A stretch of DNA of 64,000 bases from Amphiduros pacificus (GCA_949316495.1 OX439008.1:3865001-3929000), one strand, 5' to 3'. Positions 1-11,737 are shown, counted from the stretch's first letter. Translations and numbers: made by a program. The notes: generated by a model not told the origin, from the sequence alone.

Positions 1-478
1 CTTCAAAATTGTCAAATTTCTTCAAAATTGTCAAATTTCTTCAAAATTGTCAAATTTCTTCAAAATTGTCAAATTTCTTCAAAATTGTCAAATTTCTTCA
101 AAATTGTCAAGTTACCATTTTTTTCTCATAGTGCCAAATTGCCATTTTTTTCAAAATTGCCAAAAAAAAATTGACATTTTTTCCCAAAATTTTGAAATGA
201 AGAATTGTAAATTTTTTCCTGAAATTGTCATTTTTTTCCCTAAAATTGTCCATTTTCTCCTAAAATTGTCCACTTTTTCCTAAAATTGTCCACTTTTTTC
301 CTAAACTCAATTTTTATCAAGATTGTTAATTTTTTTTCACAATTGCTCATTTTTTTCAAAATTGCTATTTTTTTTTCAAAATTGCTATTTTTTTTCAAAA
401 TTGCTATTTTTTTTTCAAAATTGCTATTTTTTTTCAAAATTGCAATTTTTTTTCAAAATTGCTTTTTTTTCAAATTGA
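1..478. repeat. 18-bp tandem repeat grading into T-rich degenerate array
   Basis: Positions 1-108 are about six near-perfect copies of an 18-bp unit (cttcaaaattgtcaaatt). The array then degenerates into T-rich units carrying the core caaaattg(c/t)at at roughly 18-20 bp spacing, up to about 478. Open frames across it are low-complexity Phe/Lys/Ile strings and are not genes. It probably continues to the left of the window. Confidence 0.9.
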
Positions 479-738
479 TAATTTAGACAATTTGAAATAA
501 AAAATTAATTAAATAATGCATATTGTACAAATAAACAACAATTTTCAATGTATATTTACTTCAGTATTGATATGTGAGATGGTCCCCTGTAAATATGTCA
601 CTTCTATTATGACATCACAAAGCTGGAAGAATCTGTTACAAATATAATAAATATATTAATAAAATACACTTTAGAAAGAAAACTCAGAGAAAAGTGTTTG
701 AAATTGGGCTTATTGTAATCGGCACGTTGCGCGTTTGA
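479..738. other. No gene seen
   Basis: AT-rich spacer between the T-rich array and the inverted-repeat element. It has no convincing exon or recognisable repeat. The left terminus of the KDZ-type element could lie here or in the following 1.2 kb, but I see no terminal repeat that settles it. Confidence 0.5.
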
Positions 739-788
739 TAAATGGCGCGTTCAACACAGAGTGACTTGTATCCATCTGACGTCACACA

Positions 789-1569
789 CCCGGGGGGGGT
801 ACTCTCATAGTCAGCGTTACCGGGGAAGCTGGGCTAAATAGGGTCCTTTTCGCTGATATTTTCCCTAAAACAGGTTAAGATATTTTATCATTTTCCCTAA
901 AACAGGGTACTGTTTTTCAAATTTCTCCCTAAAACAGGGATCACAATCCCCTTTTCCAAATCTCCCCCTTCTGCATCATCCCTAAATGAGGGTATAAAAA
1001 ATTCAGCTAGTCCTAAATCAGGGTACCAATAATGATAGAATATTTCCCTAAATCAGGCTCTGGGGTTTTCAGTTCCATCCGGGTTAAGATATTTTATCAT
1101 TTTCCCTAAAACAGGGTACTGTTTTTCAAATTTCTCCCTAAAACAGGGATCACAATCCCCTTTTCCAAATCTCCCCCTTCTGCATCATCCCTAAATGAGG
1201 GTATAAAAAATTCAGCTAGTCCTAAATCAGGGTACCAATAATGATAGAATATTTCCCTAAATCAGGCTCTGGGGTTTTCAGTTCCATCCGGGTTAAGATA
1301 TTTTATCATTTTCCCTAAAACAGGGTACTGTTTTTCAAATTTCTCCCTAAAACAGGGATCGCAATCCCCTTTTCCAAATCTCCTCCTTCTGCATCATCCC
1401 TAAATGAGGGTATCAAAAATTCAGCTTGTCCTAAATCAGGGTACCAAATTTCAGCTAGTCCTAAATCAGGGTACCAATAATGATAGAATATTTCCCTAAT
1501 TCAGGCTCTGGGGTTTTCAGTTCCATCCCAGCCTCTGCGGGTTAAAATCATGAGAGTACCCCACCCGGG
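789..1569. mobile_element. Non-autonomous hAT-like element, 8-bp TSD
   Basis: The ends are a 20-bp inverted repeat with one mismatch (cccggggggggtactctcat on the left; the complement of cccgggtggggtactctcat on the right). It is flanked by a perfect 8-bp direct duplication GTCACACA at 781-788 and 1570-1577. An 8-bp target duplication with short inverted termini is the hAT signature. The 781-bp body has no coding capacity and consists largely of a 209-bp minisatellite. It sits inside the left arm of the 739-1886 element and is therefore younger than it. Confidence 0.8.
873..1540. repeat. 209-bp tandem repeat inside the hAT-like element
   Basis: Copies begin at 873, 1082 and 1291 (ggttaagatattttatcatt), giving a 209-bp period. 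The third copy is longer through a partial internal duplication near 1441-1480. Within each copy a shorter theme (ccctaaaacaggg / cctaaatcaggg) recurs several times, so this is a repeat of repeats. Confidence 0.9.
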
Positions 1570-1922
1570 GTCACACAAGGACTGAATTTGGCGGGAATCA
1601 GCTTTTGTATATTGGCGTGTCCAGAAATGGATATTGAAGGGGGTGTTCAATTTAACAAATTTCACAATTTATATCATTTGGCATTTCTTCTTCTTATAGG
1701 ACTTTGTATGATATTTGTGAACACGAATATGCCAAAAAAATAATAAATACTTGTACAGAAAAGATACTGTAGTGTACCCCATTTTAACAAATGTAAAACC
1801 CTGGACATGCCACTGATGCCTTTCACACACTGTCCTTCTGTGAAGTCACACTGATACAAGTCACTCTGTGTTGAACGCGCCATTTACCACTCTATGAGAA
1901 GGAAGGATTTTGTTAATTGAAT

Positions 1923-4900
1923 ATGGCACCAACCAAAAATGATTGTGATGACCATCGGCAAAAGTCACCAAAAGTGCACAAAAAGAGAATGAAAGGAAAT
2001 AGGCCAGTGAGTAATTTTTTATTTGTGTTAATTCTCATTTATAAAATATTTCAAAGAGAAAATACTTTGTCTCATGTACATTAAAAATATATAGAATGTT
2101 CTGTACATGTAGAACTATTATGGATTGAGATATGAATATGAATTCTTCAAAACTATAATTAACATCTTGCTATATTGTTCACAATTGCGGAATTTTCATG
2201 GCCAAAACGTCATTGTCATGGCCAAAACACAGCAGAATCTACAAAGAACATAGATGACTGTCTTTCTCTTGTTCTCACGATTTCATACATATATAAATCT
2301 TTTCTGTGCATATATTATTAGCTGAGATATGAATATGAAATAATTAAAACTACTATTCACTTCTAGTTTTCATGTGCGCAAATACGGCAGTCATTTTCAT
2401 GGCCTAATCACAGCAGAACCTACAAATAACATAGATGACTGTCTTTCTCTTGTTCTCACGATTTCATACATATATATATCATTTCTGTACATATATTATT
2501 AGCTGAGATATGAATATGAAATAATTAAAACTACTATTCACTTCTAGTTTTCATGTGCGCAAATATGGCAGTCATTTTCATGGCCTAATCACAGCAGAAC
2601 CTACAAATAACATAGATGACTGTCTTTCTCTTGTTCTCACGATTTCATACATATATAAATCATTTCTGTACATATATTATGAGCTGAGATATGAATATGA
2701 AATAATTAAAACTACTATTCACTTCTAGTTTTCATGTGCGCAAATACGGCAGTCATTTTCATGCATGACCAGAATACTGTCATGCAACCTTGGTACTCTA
2801 TTATGAAGTTGAGTGTCTCAGGTTGCATGACCATAATACAGTCATGCAACCCTGGTACTCTATTATGAAGTTGAGTGTCTCAGGTTGCATGACCATAATA
2901 CAGTCATGCAACCCTGGTAGTCTATTGAGGTTTAGTGGCTCAGGTTGCATGACCATAATACTGTCATGCAACCCTGGTAGTCTATTGAGGTTTAGTGGCT
3001 CAGGTTGCATGACCATAATACTGTCATGCAACCTTGGTACTCTATTATGAAGTTGAGTGTCTCAGGTTGCATGACCATAATACAGTCATGCAACCCTGGT
3101 AGTCTATTGAGGTTTAGTGGCTCAGGTTGCATGACCATAATACTGTCATGCAACCTTGGTACTCTATTATGAAGTTGAGTGGTTCAGGTTGCATGACCAG
3201 AATACAGTCATGCCACTCTGGTACTCTATTATGAAGTTTAGTGGTTCAGGTTGCATAACCATAATACAGTCATGCAACCCTGGTAGTCTATTGAGGTTTA
3301 GTGGCTCAGGTTGCATGACCATAATGAATTGTCTGATGGTATGCCGTTAGAGATTGGCCTAAAATTGAGATTTTGTAAATTTGCAAAAGGTGTAGACAAG
3401 TGTGGATCCAAGCTTTTAAAAAATGTAGCAAGTATTGCTCTTGGTAATCCTTTTTCTGTATATTGTAACAATTATATTCAAACTATTGGAGTATGTAATA
3501 ATTATGACTCATGTAAAAGTGACATTATTCAAGAATGGAGAGGTGATATGAATGAAGAGACAAGCAGTAATGTTGCTGTGCTAAATGAATTGATTGATAT
3601 GAGGGATGGCAGAAAAGAATGTGATATTTTAAATATGGACGAGATTTTATATATTATTGAAGATATATGTGTTAATTGAATATGTAATGTTTTTTACTTC
3701 TTTTTTTTTTTATGTTACTTGTACACTTTTATTTTAACCATTGAACTGTCAATTGAAATGCCATGTAAAAATGTGCGAATAAAGATACTATATATAATAC
3801 AGTCATGCAACCCTGGTACTCTATTATGAAGTTTAGTGGCTCAGGTTGCATGACCATAATACTGTCATGCAACCTTGGTACTCTATTATGAAGTTGAGTG
3901 GTTCAGGCTGCATGACCATAATACAGTCATGCAACCCTGGTAGTCTATTATGAAGTTTAGTGGTTCAGGTTGCATGACCATAATACAGTCATGCAACCCT
4001 GGTAGTCTATTGAGGTTTAGTGGCTCAGGTTGCATGACCATAATACTGTCATGCAACCATGGTACTCTATTATGAAGTTGAGTGGCTCAGGTTGCATGAC
4101 CATAATACTGTCATGCAACCTTGGTACTCTATTATGAAGTTGAGTGTCTCAGGTTGCATGACCATAATACAGTCATGCAACCCTGGTAGTCTATTGAGGT
4201 TTAGTGGCTCAGGTTGCATGACCATAATACAGTCATGCAACCCTGGTAGTCTATTGAAGTTGAGTGGCTCAGGTTGCATGACCAGAATACAGTCATGCAG
4301 GGCCCTTTTACCCTGACAAACAAATAAAATATTATGGTGAAAAGAAAGAGAAGACTAAAGTGACGAGATGCTGATTTTCGCCGTTAAATTCCTCCTTTTT
4401 TCAATTGGAATATTAATCAAGGGGGTCTATGGGTTTACGGGCCAAAAATTGACAAACCGAATGTGGGACGAATGTGGGACGAATGTGGGACGAATGTGGG
4501 ATGAATGTGGGACGAAAGTGAATGTTGGACGAGCTTCACACACATTAAATATTATCATTTCAAAATAATTTTAACATTAATATCATGATTGTATTTAATT
4601 GTAGAAAACATCAAAAGTTGTCCGGGACAAAATCCACAATGCCTCCCGAAGAATGAAGAATCTGGCAACTATGGTAATAAATAAAATATATGTTTTGAAA
4701 CTCAAGATCACCAGAGATCTTTCACTCATTACTTGAATAACACATCTTCTGTGACAATATCACATGAATATAATAATTTTATCTAGTTATTTAATTTTCT
4801 GCAATAAAATGAAAGACATTGGTATAGCAAAAACCCAAAATTAAAAAATATTATTCACACAAGTCATTATTAGGGTCTTGTTCAAATAGATTTTACAGAC

Positions 4901-7900
4901 AATGATGGGGATGCATTTTTCAAAAAGTTTATAGACATGAAAGACAAATACATTTATGGGCAATATGTGAATTTTAAATGTTTTTTTCTAAAATCAATGC
5001 TTCATCCATTTGATTAAAAAATGTAATGATTTTTTTTTAAAAGGTTGATCGCAAAGCTAAAGAAGACAAGTCTTTGGGGCCAATGGTCTTGGTGTACGTG
5101 GATATGCAAGGTGTACCACGAGTTGCAGGTAAAATTTGCTTTCGTGGATTGTTGTTTAATTTTTGCTGTTTGCCCCAATCTTTAATTGACATTGTACTAA
5201 AAGTAGTTGAAAAATAATAATTGATGAATGAGCAGTAAATGACAAGAAAGGTACATTTCAAAAAAAAATTCTTTATATACCCCTTTTAGGTACACCTGGA
5301 CTTTGTGAGAAAGTGCTGGAGCAAACCAAAGGTCTCATGGTTGGCCACCAAGGACCACTACATTCTGGTATGAAAATAACTTGGCAAATTTTGTTGCATC
5401 CTGTAACGTTCACCTACTCATTTATGTAATTGTTATTTAATAATGACTGAAATGCTTTATGCAACAACTCTTCATCAGTATTTATACTAATGAACTTAAT
5501 TGGATTAAATGCTTAAATATACCATATTACATTGAAAAACCTCATTGTAATTTTGTTAATTTCAGTGAGTAATATTAAGAATTTCTGGCAAACTTCAAGC
5601 CTGCCAGTATGGTGGCCAAGTCATATTCAATTTTGCTCCCCCTCTTACAGGCAGGAACCTGATGGTGAGTTCACTGTTAATCCTAAAAAACTTTATTTAA
5701 CTTTAATTTTAAACTATGTTTATCTTAATGTGATTCATGTGTAATAGAGAAATTAAAGACGAAAAATATATCATGGTGGTTTAGATACCATCAACATGAC
5801 AAGAGAAGAATAAGGAACGATATAAAGTATAAAATTCCTGAAATAATTAAGTTAAAAATAGGTTGCATCCATCACCCTAGAATACATATGGATATCCAAA
5901 CACTTAACAATGATTAATATAAATTGTTGATCTCCTTGTTTAATATATCAAAATTTAATTGTTTCAGACAAAGGACAACGTAAACGGTTTTTGGGGCGAA
6001 AGGAGCTGATTGAAATTTTAGTGAGATATATGAACTACATGGAGTCAAAGGTAAGAGCTGAATGTAAACTGTCAATCCCAGTCTGCTTTGTTTGCACATT
6101 GAATGGACTTTCAAAGCAACAAAGGGACATCATAATCCTGTTAATCTGTTTTAATAATTAAACCTAAAATATCAGTGAATCCTAAAATATCAGTGATCAT
6201 TGTCATATTTATTGAGTGATGCTCATTATGCAGAGCATGGAAAATGTTCATCATATATGGTTACTATTGAATAATATTTAAGGAAACTTTTGACACAGTT
6301 TGGAAAATATGCTGACATACATGCCAAATCAATATTTAATTTTGGATAATTATCAATTATCACATGAATTGAACTTGTTTTTAAAGGGTCAAGAGAAAGA
6401 AAAGGATGAGGAGAGAGAGGGTGAGGAGAGAGAGGGAAAGGAGAGAGAGGGTGAGAGAGAGGGCGAAGAGAGAGAGGGTGAGGAGAGAGAGGGCGAGGAC
6501 GGAGAGGGTGAGGAGAGAGAGGGCAAGGACAGAGAGGGCGAGGACAGAGAGGGCGAAGACAGAGAGGGCGAGAACAGAGAGGAAACAGAAATGGGATGTG
6601 ATGGTGAAGAGGAGACAAGAAAAGGAAGTGAACTCTTTCAGTTTTGTCACAATGTAAGATGTTTGCAATTACAGCTTTGTCTAAAAGGACATTTTAGTTT
6701 AAAGATATGCAGTATTCACAAATGTTTGCAATATCTTCTTGTCCAGCATGAAATTTGTTATATTATTTCCTCTCAGGATGACTGGAAAGGAGCAATACAG
6801 TGGATCCACGAGAATGAAGTCTATTTGGCTTCTGGACTCATGCAGGTTGAGTCAAGGGGAGTTCTTGACCAGAGAACTCCCCATCAATTACCACAGCTGA
6901 CTAAACAAAGGTATGTCTTCAACACTAGTGACTAGCTTATCTCACGCAATAAATTGCCAAAGCCAGCAGATGCCAATCATGTTTAGTCATAGTGGAACCT
7001 TCAAATTAATATGAGTGCATTCAGACAGAAAACTGTGTTAAAGATATTTATGAAAGCTGTTGGTATGGTTCCGGTAGTTCAAAGGCCCAGTATAAAAAAC
7101 ATAAGCAATGCTGCCCAGTCAATACAATAATTACTTTATTTGTGCAGGCAGTTTTAATAACACTAATTTTTTCTTAGTAATTCAATTTGATGCTCTCAGA
7201 ATTCAATGTTTGTATAATATGATAATTTTTTCCCTGAAGGAAAGATAGATCCATCCCTGCATCCCACACAATGGGAAAATTAACAACGTTGCAGAGATGT
7301 CTCAGCCAGGAGCCAGAGAGGCTGGTGATTGAAGCCTTTTTGTATGGTGTGGCCCATATGTGGCACATAGTAAATGATGTAAATATTATATTTATCTTCC
7401 CTTTCATTTTGGTTATAATGACTATGTCAGCATATCTTCTACAGTGAGGGGGGGGTGGGGGGGGGATTTCAAGCCATTCTGTCTGCGCATTTTGAATGGC
7501 CAAATTATTGTATGCTTGAAGATTTTTATTATTCAATATTGAAATTGCTTGCAGTGCTCTGCCTCAAGTAGTAATGACATTTTAGCAGGTGCATGTGATA
7601 TGTTGTGTTAGTTCTTATATTTACATTAACCTCATTTATCAATGACCAATTATATTTGTATGTATATCAATTTCCAGTTAAAGAGAAAAGGGATACATCT
7701 GGGGGACTATGAAGTGTCGCTACGGAAACTTCTGGTAGATGGTAAGTGTTAAGTACATAATTTAAAGCTGGGCCACTGCATTGTTTTCAAAGAATTGAAG
7801 GGTGGATTGGTTATTATCATTATGTTATCAAAATTCAAATATATGGGGATAATAAACATTCATGTCAGAGCTCTTATGGGTTTAATCAAATATGATAATT

Positions 7901-10900
7901 TAATCAATTTTAATATTTTAATATAAAATAAAAATAACATGGCACTTTTTGCAAGTTAAAGTTAATAAAGATTATATCCAACTAATTTTACTTTATTTAC
8001 ATGTGGCATTTTCAGATATTGAGATGAATGTATTGAGCATGGTGTGCCTGGCTGGTGCCCTTGGCCAGGTCATTGATGTTTGGAATTTAAAAGGATGCTT
8101 CACCAGCTATGGTCCTTGTATTTGTGAAGATTTCCTTGTAATCGGGGCCCACGAGGTAGCCAAAATTGGACACCAATATGTGAGACTGGAGGAGTCAAAG
8201 AAGAAGTTCACAAGGGGTAAGGGAAAATACATAAGATAGTTCTTCTGTTACTTTATTTCAATTCAATGTATTCTCACAAGAGATTGAAGAGTGACCAGAT
8301 TTGGCCTCATAAGTGATAGGTAGTGCCACCTGGTTTACTTTTTTGTGAACCTAATATATGCTTACATTTAAAAAAAAACCTGGAAATTTACAAATTTCAC
8401 TAGAATAGATACCCATTTTCTGATATAGCCTATAGATTATTGGCAAGCAATCTCCAATTACAAATATTAAGCACTTCCTATTTATAGTTTATAAGAATTG
8501 ATTAACTGCACTTTTACCATAAGAGCTGCCCTGTCATTCTACTTTATATCAATTGAGACCTGTTTTCATGAAATAAAATTACAATTAAACAATTAAATAA
8601 AAGATCTAAAAACAGTTAACTAAATTTCACACAATTTGCTTATAATAGTTTTAAATGAAATTCTTTTTTCCAGGTAGTAAGGGTCATGCCCAGTCAGTAC
8701 CATGGTAAGATTTTGTTTATTAAATGAAACAAGAAACAAAGTATTAGGTATACATGTATATGTGACCACTTAAAGTAAAAATATCATTATTTACGGTACT
8801 TTACCTATTTAAATGAGGTATTATATATCCAGTGCCATTCTCATTGAAATATTATCTGTTTGTTGATGAAAATTCTATTTTTGATGAAAATTCAATTTTT
8901 TATTTTTTAGTCGAAATCCATTTGGAGCAAACAATCAGTAAGTATATGTCATCTTATCCTTTTATCTATGTATGGTGATATAGAATTAATTTGCTCATCT
9001 TACAATTTCAGTTGCTTTTGGAAATGTTTTTAGATGTGGTTTTATATATTTTAACAGAGTTGCACACTTGGACAGCTACATGGTATTCAAGAATGACATG
9101 GATACATTAGGCCCAGGAAAATATGTTAGCGATGCCATTATTGACATCATAAATTGGTAAATGTTTTTTCTTGTTTTCCATTTTATAAAATGTCTTTGCT
9201 CTTTTATATTATTACTTTAATTTTATTTTTAAATAAATTTTAAACTAGAATTAAGCACATATGCATTATATAAATTGATGTTATGCTTTGATCATGATAT
9301 TTAGGTACAACAAGAAGCAATCAGCAAAGAAAGTGCTGTACTTGAATAGCTTTATCTCACAAAAATTGCTATTCAAACCACCTTAGTAAGTTTTTTGGTT
9401 ACAATATGATTTAAATGATGAAAAATGATCAATTAATTTCTTTATTAAGTGCCCTCATAATTCTCCTCTTGCTGGTCACAGTTGAATCACATTTTCAGCA
9501 TAATTAATCAAAGCAAAAAGGGAATGTTTAGCCTCATATTACCTTTAAAAAACCATTGCTCAGCCTTGTAGTTCTTTTAAATAGTATACAATTTAGCACA
9601 ATTCATATGTGACTGTTTCAGAACATTAAAAAATATATTAAAAGGATGGAATATTTCTTGCCATCTGATTCAAAACAAAAAACATGAACAACTGTCATAG
9701 TACATTGCAAATAAAGTTATTATTTTGATAGTATTATTCATTTGTAGTAATAAAAACAGTAATTTGGATTTCATTTTTCTTTTTTATGAAATAGTCTACC
9801 AATTTTGGACATGACAGCCTGTAATCTCTCTGTGCTGAAAAACATGGGCAAAGACACGTTTGAGAATGATAGCATTATTATGCCAGTATGTGACATGTAA
9901 GTTGGAATAAAAGTAACAAGAATAAAACTTTATAATTGGTTCAAAATATTATGGAATTACATTTAACTTGTTACAGTATGTTTGTATTTGATCAGATGAA
10001 TGATTAAAAATTTTGAATGGAAGCCATTTCAGTATGGTTAAAATAATGTGGAAATATGTGACATACCCTTGTATCACATGGCAACACCATACAAGTAATA
10101 TCATATGCCCATGTATAAGTGTAGCAGACTTATTATTGAAGAATTATTTGCAGGTCACATTGGTGGATTTTCCACTTTTGTGTTACAAGTGGGATGCTAA
10201 CCCTTGGCTGCTCCCTGAACAGAAAGTATCCTGCGACTATGGAATCGGTGAAAAGGTATGAGCCCTGTCTTTATTATTTTAAAACAACTATTTCTCTATT
10301 CAGCAATGAAATATCAAGAAATTATGGTTGTGAATCAGAAGAAATATAATTAAAAACCTTTCTTAATTGTGGTCCCCAAGGCATTGATTTTTTGGACTTA
10401 AATTTTCCTTTTTATGAAAATATTGACAATATCAAATTACTTTTTTTATTTAAGTCAGCACATACTGACTTTATGTTCTTCCTCCTTTTCAACAAGTTAT
10501 TTTGAAGGTCACTTAAAACCAAGTTGACCTGCAATATCTTCCAAATATTTATAGTATTTATTGCCACCATACATACGGTAGCTTCCACATTTTATTTTCT
10601 CAAATTCTGTCTCACAAACTATGTTGTTGTAAATATGTTTGATATATCTTTTCGCTCAGTCAAGTACAATTTTAACAATATCCAAATTGTTTTGATCAGG
10701 TTTTTGGAAGAAGCCAAAAAGAAATTTGGAGGAAAATTTCCAAAGGTGAACACCTCGTATGCTCAGGTTGGTATTGTTTTTATGTATCAACAAAGTAGAG
10801 TTACAGAAGAGTAAACCACTTGTTTGACAAAGCTGTATGGCTTATTTATTTTGGATTAGGTCATTTGCAATAATAATGACTTTGAAATAAAAATAAACCT

Positions 10901-11633
10901 ATTTGGTACTACAAGACCTCCATCCTGTGATGATTTATATAATACACCTAGCATTAATACTTATATATTGACATTGGTGACTTATGTGCCATGTATATTA
11001 TTTTTGCAACTGCAGGCCAAAATCAATCTTTTTATATTTGTAGGTACCAAGTCAGACAAATGGATACGATTGTGGGATGTTCGTCATCGCCATGGCAAAA
11101 TCTGTGATGGATGGTGTAAGTAATCCACATATTGTCACTGATGGGATTGATATTAATATTTATGAGAGTGTCAATGCATGTACAACTACTTATATGTAGC
11201 ATATTTAGACTGCTTCTCACATCCCATATTTAAAGACAGCCTTTCACAGAGCAAGTACATTATTCAAGCTATGTACATTGTTAAAACATAGGATGTTGAT
11301 CATTTTTTTCTTGTAATGTTTGTGAATATTTTATGGAGATTGCTTCATAAATGATAATTAAAATTGCTCAGCATAGATAAAAATTGAAGCTTTTTAAAAT
11401 ATGTTATATTGCATCATCATAATTACTTTTAGCTCATTGTTTAATTGGGAAAATCTTGATTAATAAGTAAAGATTACTAACAACATCCATTATCATGTCC
11501 TTTATCATCAGAGGTTATACATCATTGATTGATTTTTTTACAGAACATGTTGCATAACATTAACCGCCAGGACATAGAGGCCAACATGAGGACAAGAGTC
11601 TACACCCTGATAAATAAAAAAATGAAAGTATAG
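1923..11633 (+). CDS. Ulp1/SENP-type (C48) cysteine peptidase protein, 19 exons, 621 aa
   Basis: Likely a transposon-carried deSUMOylase-like peptidase. Exons: 1923-2006, 4605-4673, 5044-5128, 5290-5367, 5968-6050, 6387-6653, 6777-6910, 7240-7369, 7678-7741, 8016-8216, 8674-8704, 8911-8937, 9058-9156, 9305-9385, 9795-9896, 10154-10255, 10700-10766, 11044-11115, 11544-11633. All have GT-AG borders and all join in phase without a stop. The start is the ATG at 1923, opening a Lys-rich N-terminus. Residues about 134-222 are a Glu/Arg/Gly repeat region. The peptidase domain spans about 420-620: substrate-groove segment YVSDAIIDIINW, LNSFIS, then SHWW (His about 514), Gln about 572 in SQTNGYDCG and nucleophile Cys about 578. 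The usual acid position (DS) reads CS. It is convergent with the KDZ transposase. Ulp1 peptidases are known companions of KDZ elements; being cargo rather than a host gene is inference. Confidence 0.85.
2130..2785. repeat. 181-bp tandem repeat in intron 1
   Basis: The segment catagatgactgtctttctc occurs at about 2249, 2430 and 2611, a 181-bp period, with a diverged partial copy before and a partial copy after. Each unit carries catggcctaatcacagcag and a (TA)-rich core. It lies in the first intron of the Ulp1-domain gene and runs straight into the next minisatellite at about 2764. Confidence 0.9.
2764..3325. repeat. About 60-bp minisatellite with an internal palindrome (left block)
   Basis: Units of roughly 60-62 bp each contain a hairpin-forming core, ggttgcatgac ... 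gtcatgcaacc. Two subtypes alternate: tactctattatgaagttgag and tagtctattgaggtttagtg. The array was split by an insertion at 3326-3793 and resumes at 3794. A single diverged unit in reverse orientation occurs at 19862-19912, in the other gene of the module. Confidence 0.92.
3326..3793 (+). mobile_element. Probable 5'-truncated retroposed fragment (LINE 3' end?) with 5-bp TSD
   Basis: This 468-bp non-repetitive segment interrupts the minisatellite exactly within a unit and is flanked by ATAAT at 3321-3325 and 3794-3798. It carries an open frame to the stop at 3677-3679 of about 118 codons, beginning NELSDGMPLEIGL. The frame includes a Cys-containing stretch (FCKFAKGVDKCG) and ends in DEILYIIEDICVN, followed by about 110 bp of 3' UTR with AATAAA near 3778. 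An insertion with coding sequence at its left end, a poly(A) signal at its right end and a short duplication fits a 5'-truncated LINE or another retroposed mRNA. The RT core is not in this piece, so the family is not certain. Confidence 0.5.
3794..4305. repeat. About 60-bp minisatellite (right block)
   Basis: Continuation of the array at 2764-3325 after the inserted fragment, with the same hairpin core and the same two subtypes. The last unit ends near 4297 (agtcatgcaggg). Confidence 0.92.
4456..4516. repeat. 11-bp tandem repeat
   Basis: About five copies of gaatgtgggac in intron 1 of the Ulp1-domain gene. Confidence 0.85.
4872..5002 (-). repeat. Dispersed repeat, copy 1
   Basis: The reverse complement aligns over its full length to 14473-14605 (shared blocks include aaattcacatatt, taaatgtatttgtct, cattgtctgtaaaa, tatttgaacaagaccc). 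It lies in an intron of the Ulp1-domain gene, antisense to that gene. Confidence 0.8.
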
Positions 11634-11663
11634 GAAAATCTTTCATGTGTAGTACATAAAAGA

Positions 11664-11669
11664 AATAAA
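11664..11669 (+). terminator. Poly(A) signal AATAAA of the Ulp1-domain gene
   Basis: AATAAA lies 31 bp after the stop codon at 11631-11633. The opposing gene has its own signal at 11732-11737, so the two transcripts end within about 60 bp of each other. Confidence 0.6.
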
Positions 11670-11731
11670 TATGTTTGAACATCATTCTTCATCTTTATGT
11701 CTTTGTATGTAATGACTAGTTCATAAAGTGA

Positions 11732-11737
11732 TTTATT
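11732..11737 (-). terminator. Poly(A) signal AATAAA (minus) of the KDZ transposase gene
   Basis: TTTATT on the plus strand, 55 bp beyond the transposase stop codon at 11792-11794. Confidence 0.5.

Larger units (their letters stand above)
739..1886. mobile_element. Inverted-repeat element, interrupted by a nested element
   Basis: Bases 739-772 (taaatggcgcgttcaacaca and on) recur perfectly inverted at 1853-1886, a 34-bp perfect arm. If the nested element at 789-1569 and one target copy are removed, similarity continues in diverged form (tgacgtcacacaaggact against tgacttcacagaaggaca), so the terminal inverted repeat was probably about 60 bp. Without the insertion the unit is about 360 bp, MITE-sized. 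It lies immediately upstream of the first exon of the Ulp1-domain gene. Its own target duplication and superfamily are not clear. Confidence 0.65.

Noticed and set aside
5651-5664. A 14-nt micro-exon in the Ulp1-domain gene (acceptor ttacag, donor gtgagt)
   Set aside because: Including it brings a stop in the next exon; joining 5367 directly to 5968 keeps the frame.
6226-6668. Pro/Leu/Ser-rich minus-strand frames opposite the low-complexity exon
   Set aside because: Shadow frames of the GAGAGG repeat in the Ulp1-domain gene.
10154-10255. Reading the exon in the frame VTLVDFPLLCYKWDANPW
   Set aside because: Splice phases from both neighbours require the frame with SHWWIF, which also supplies the catalytic His of C48 peptidases.
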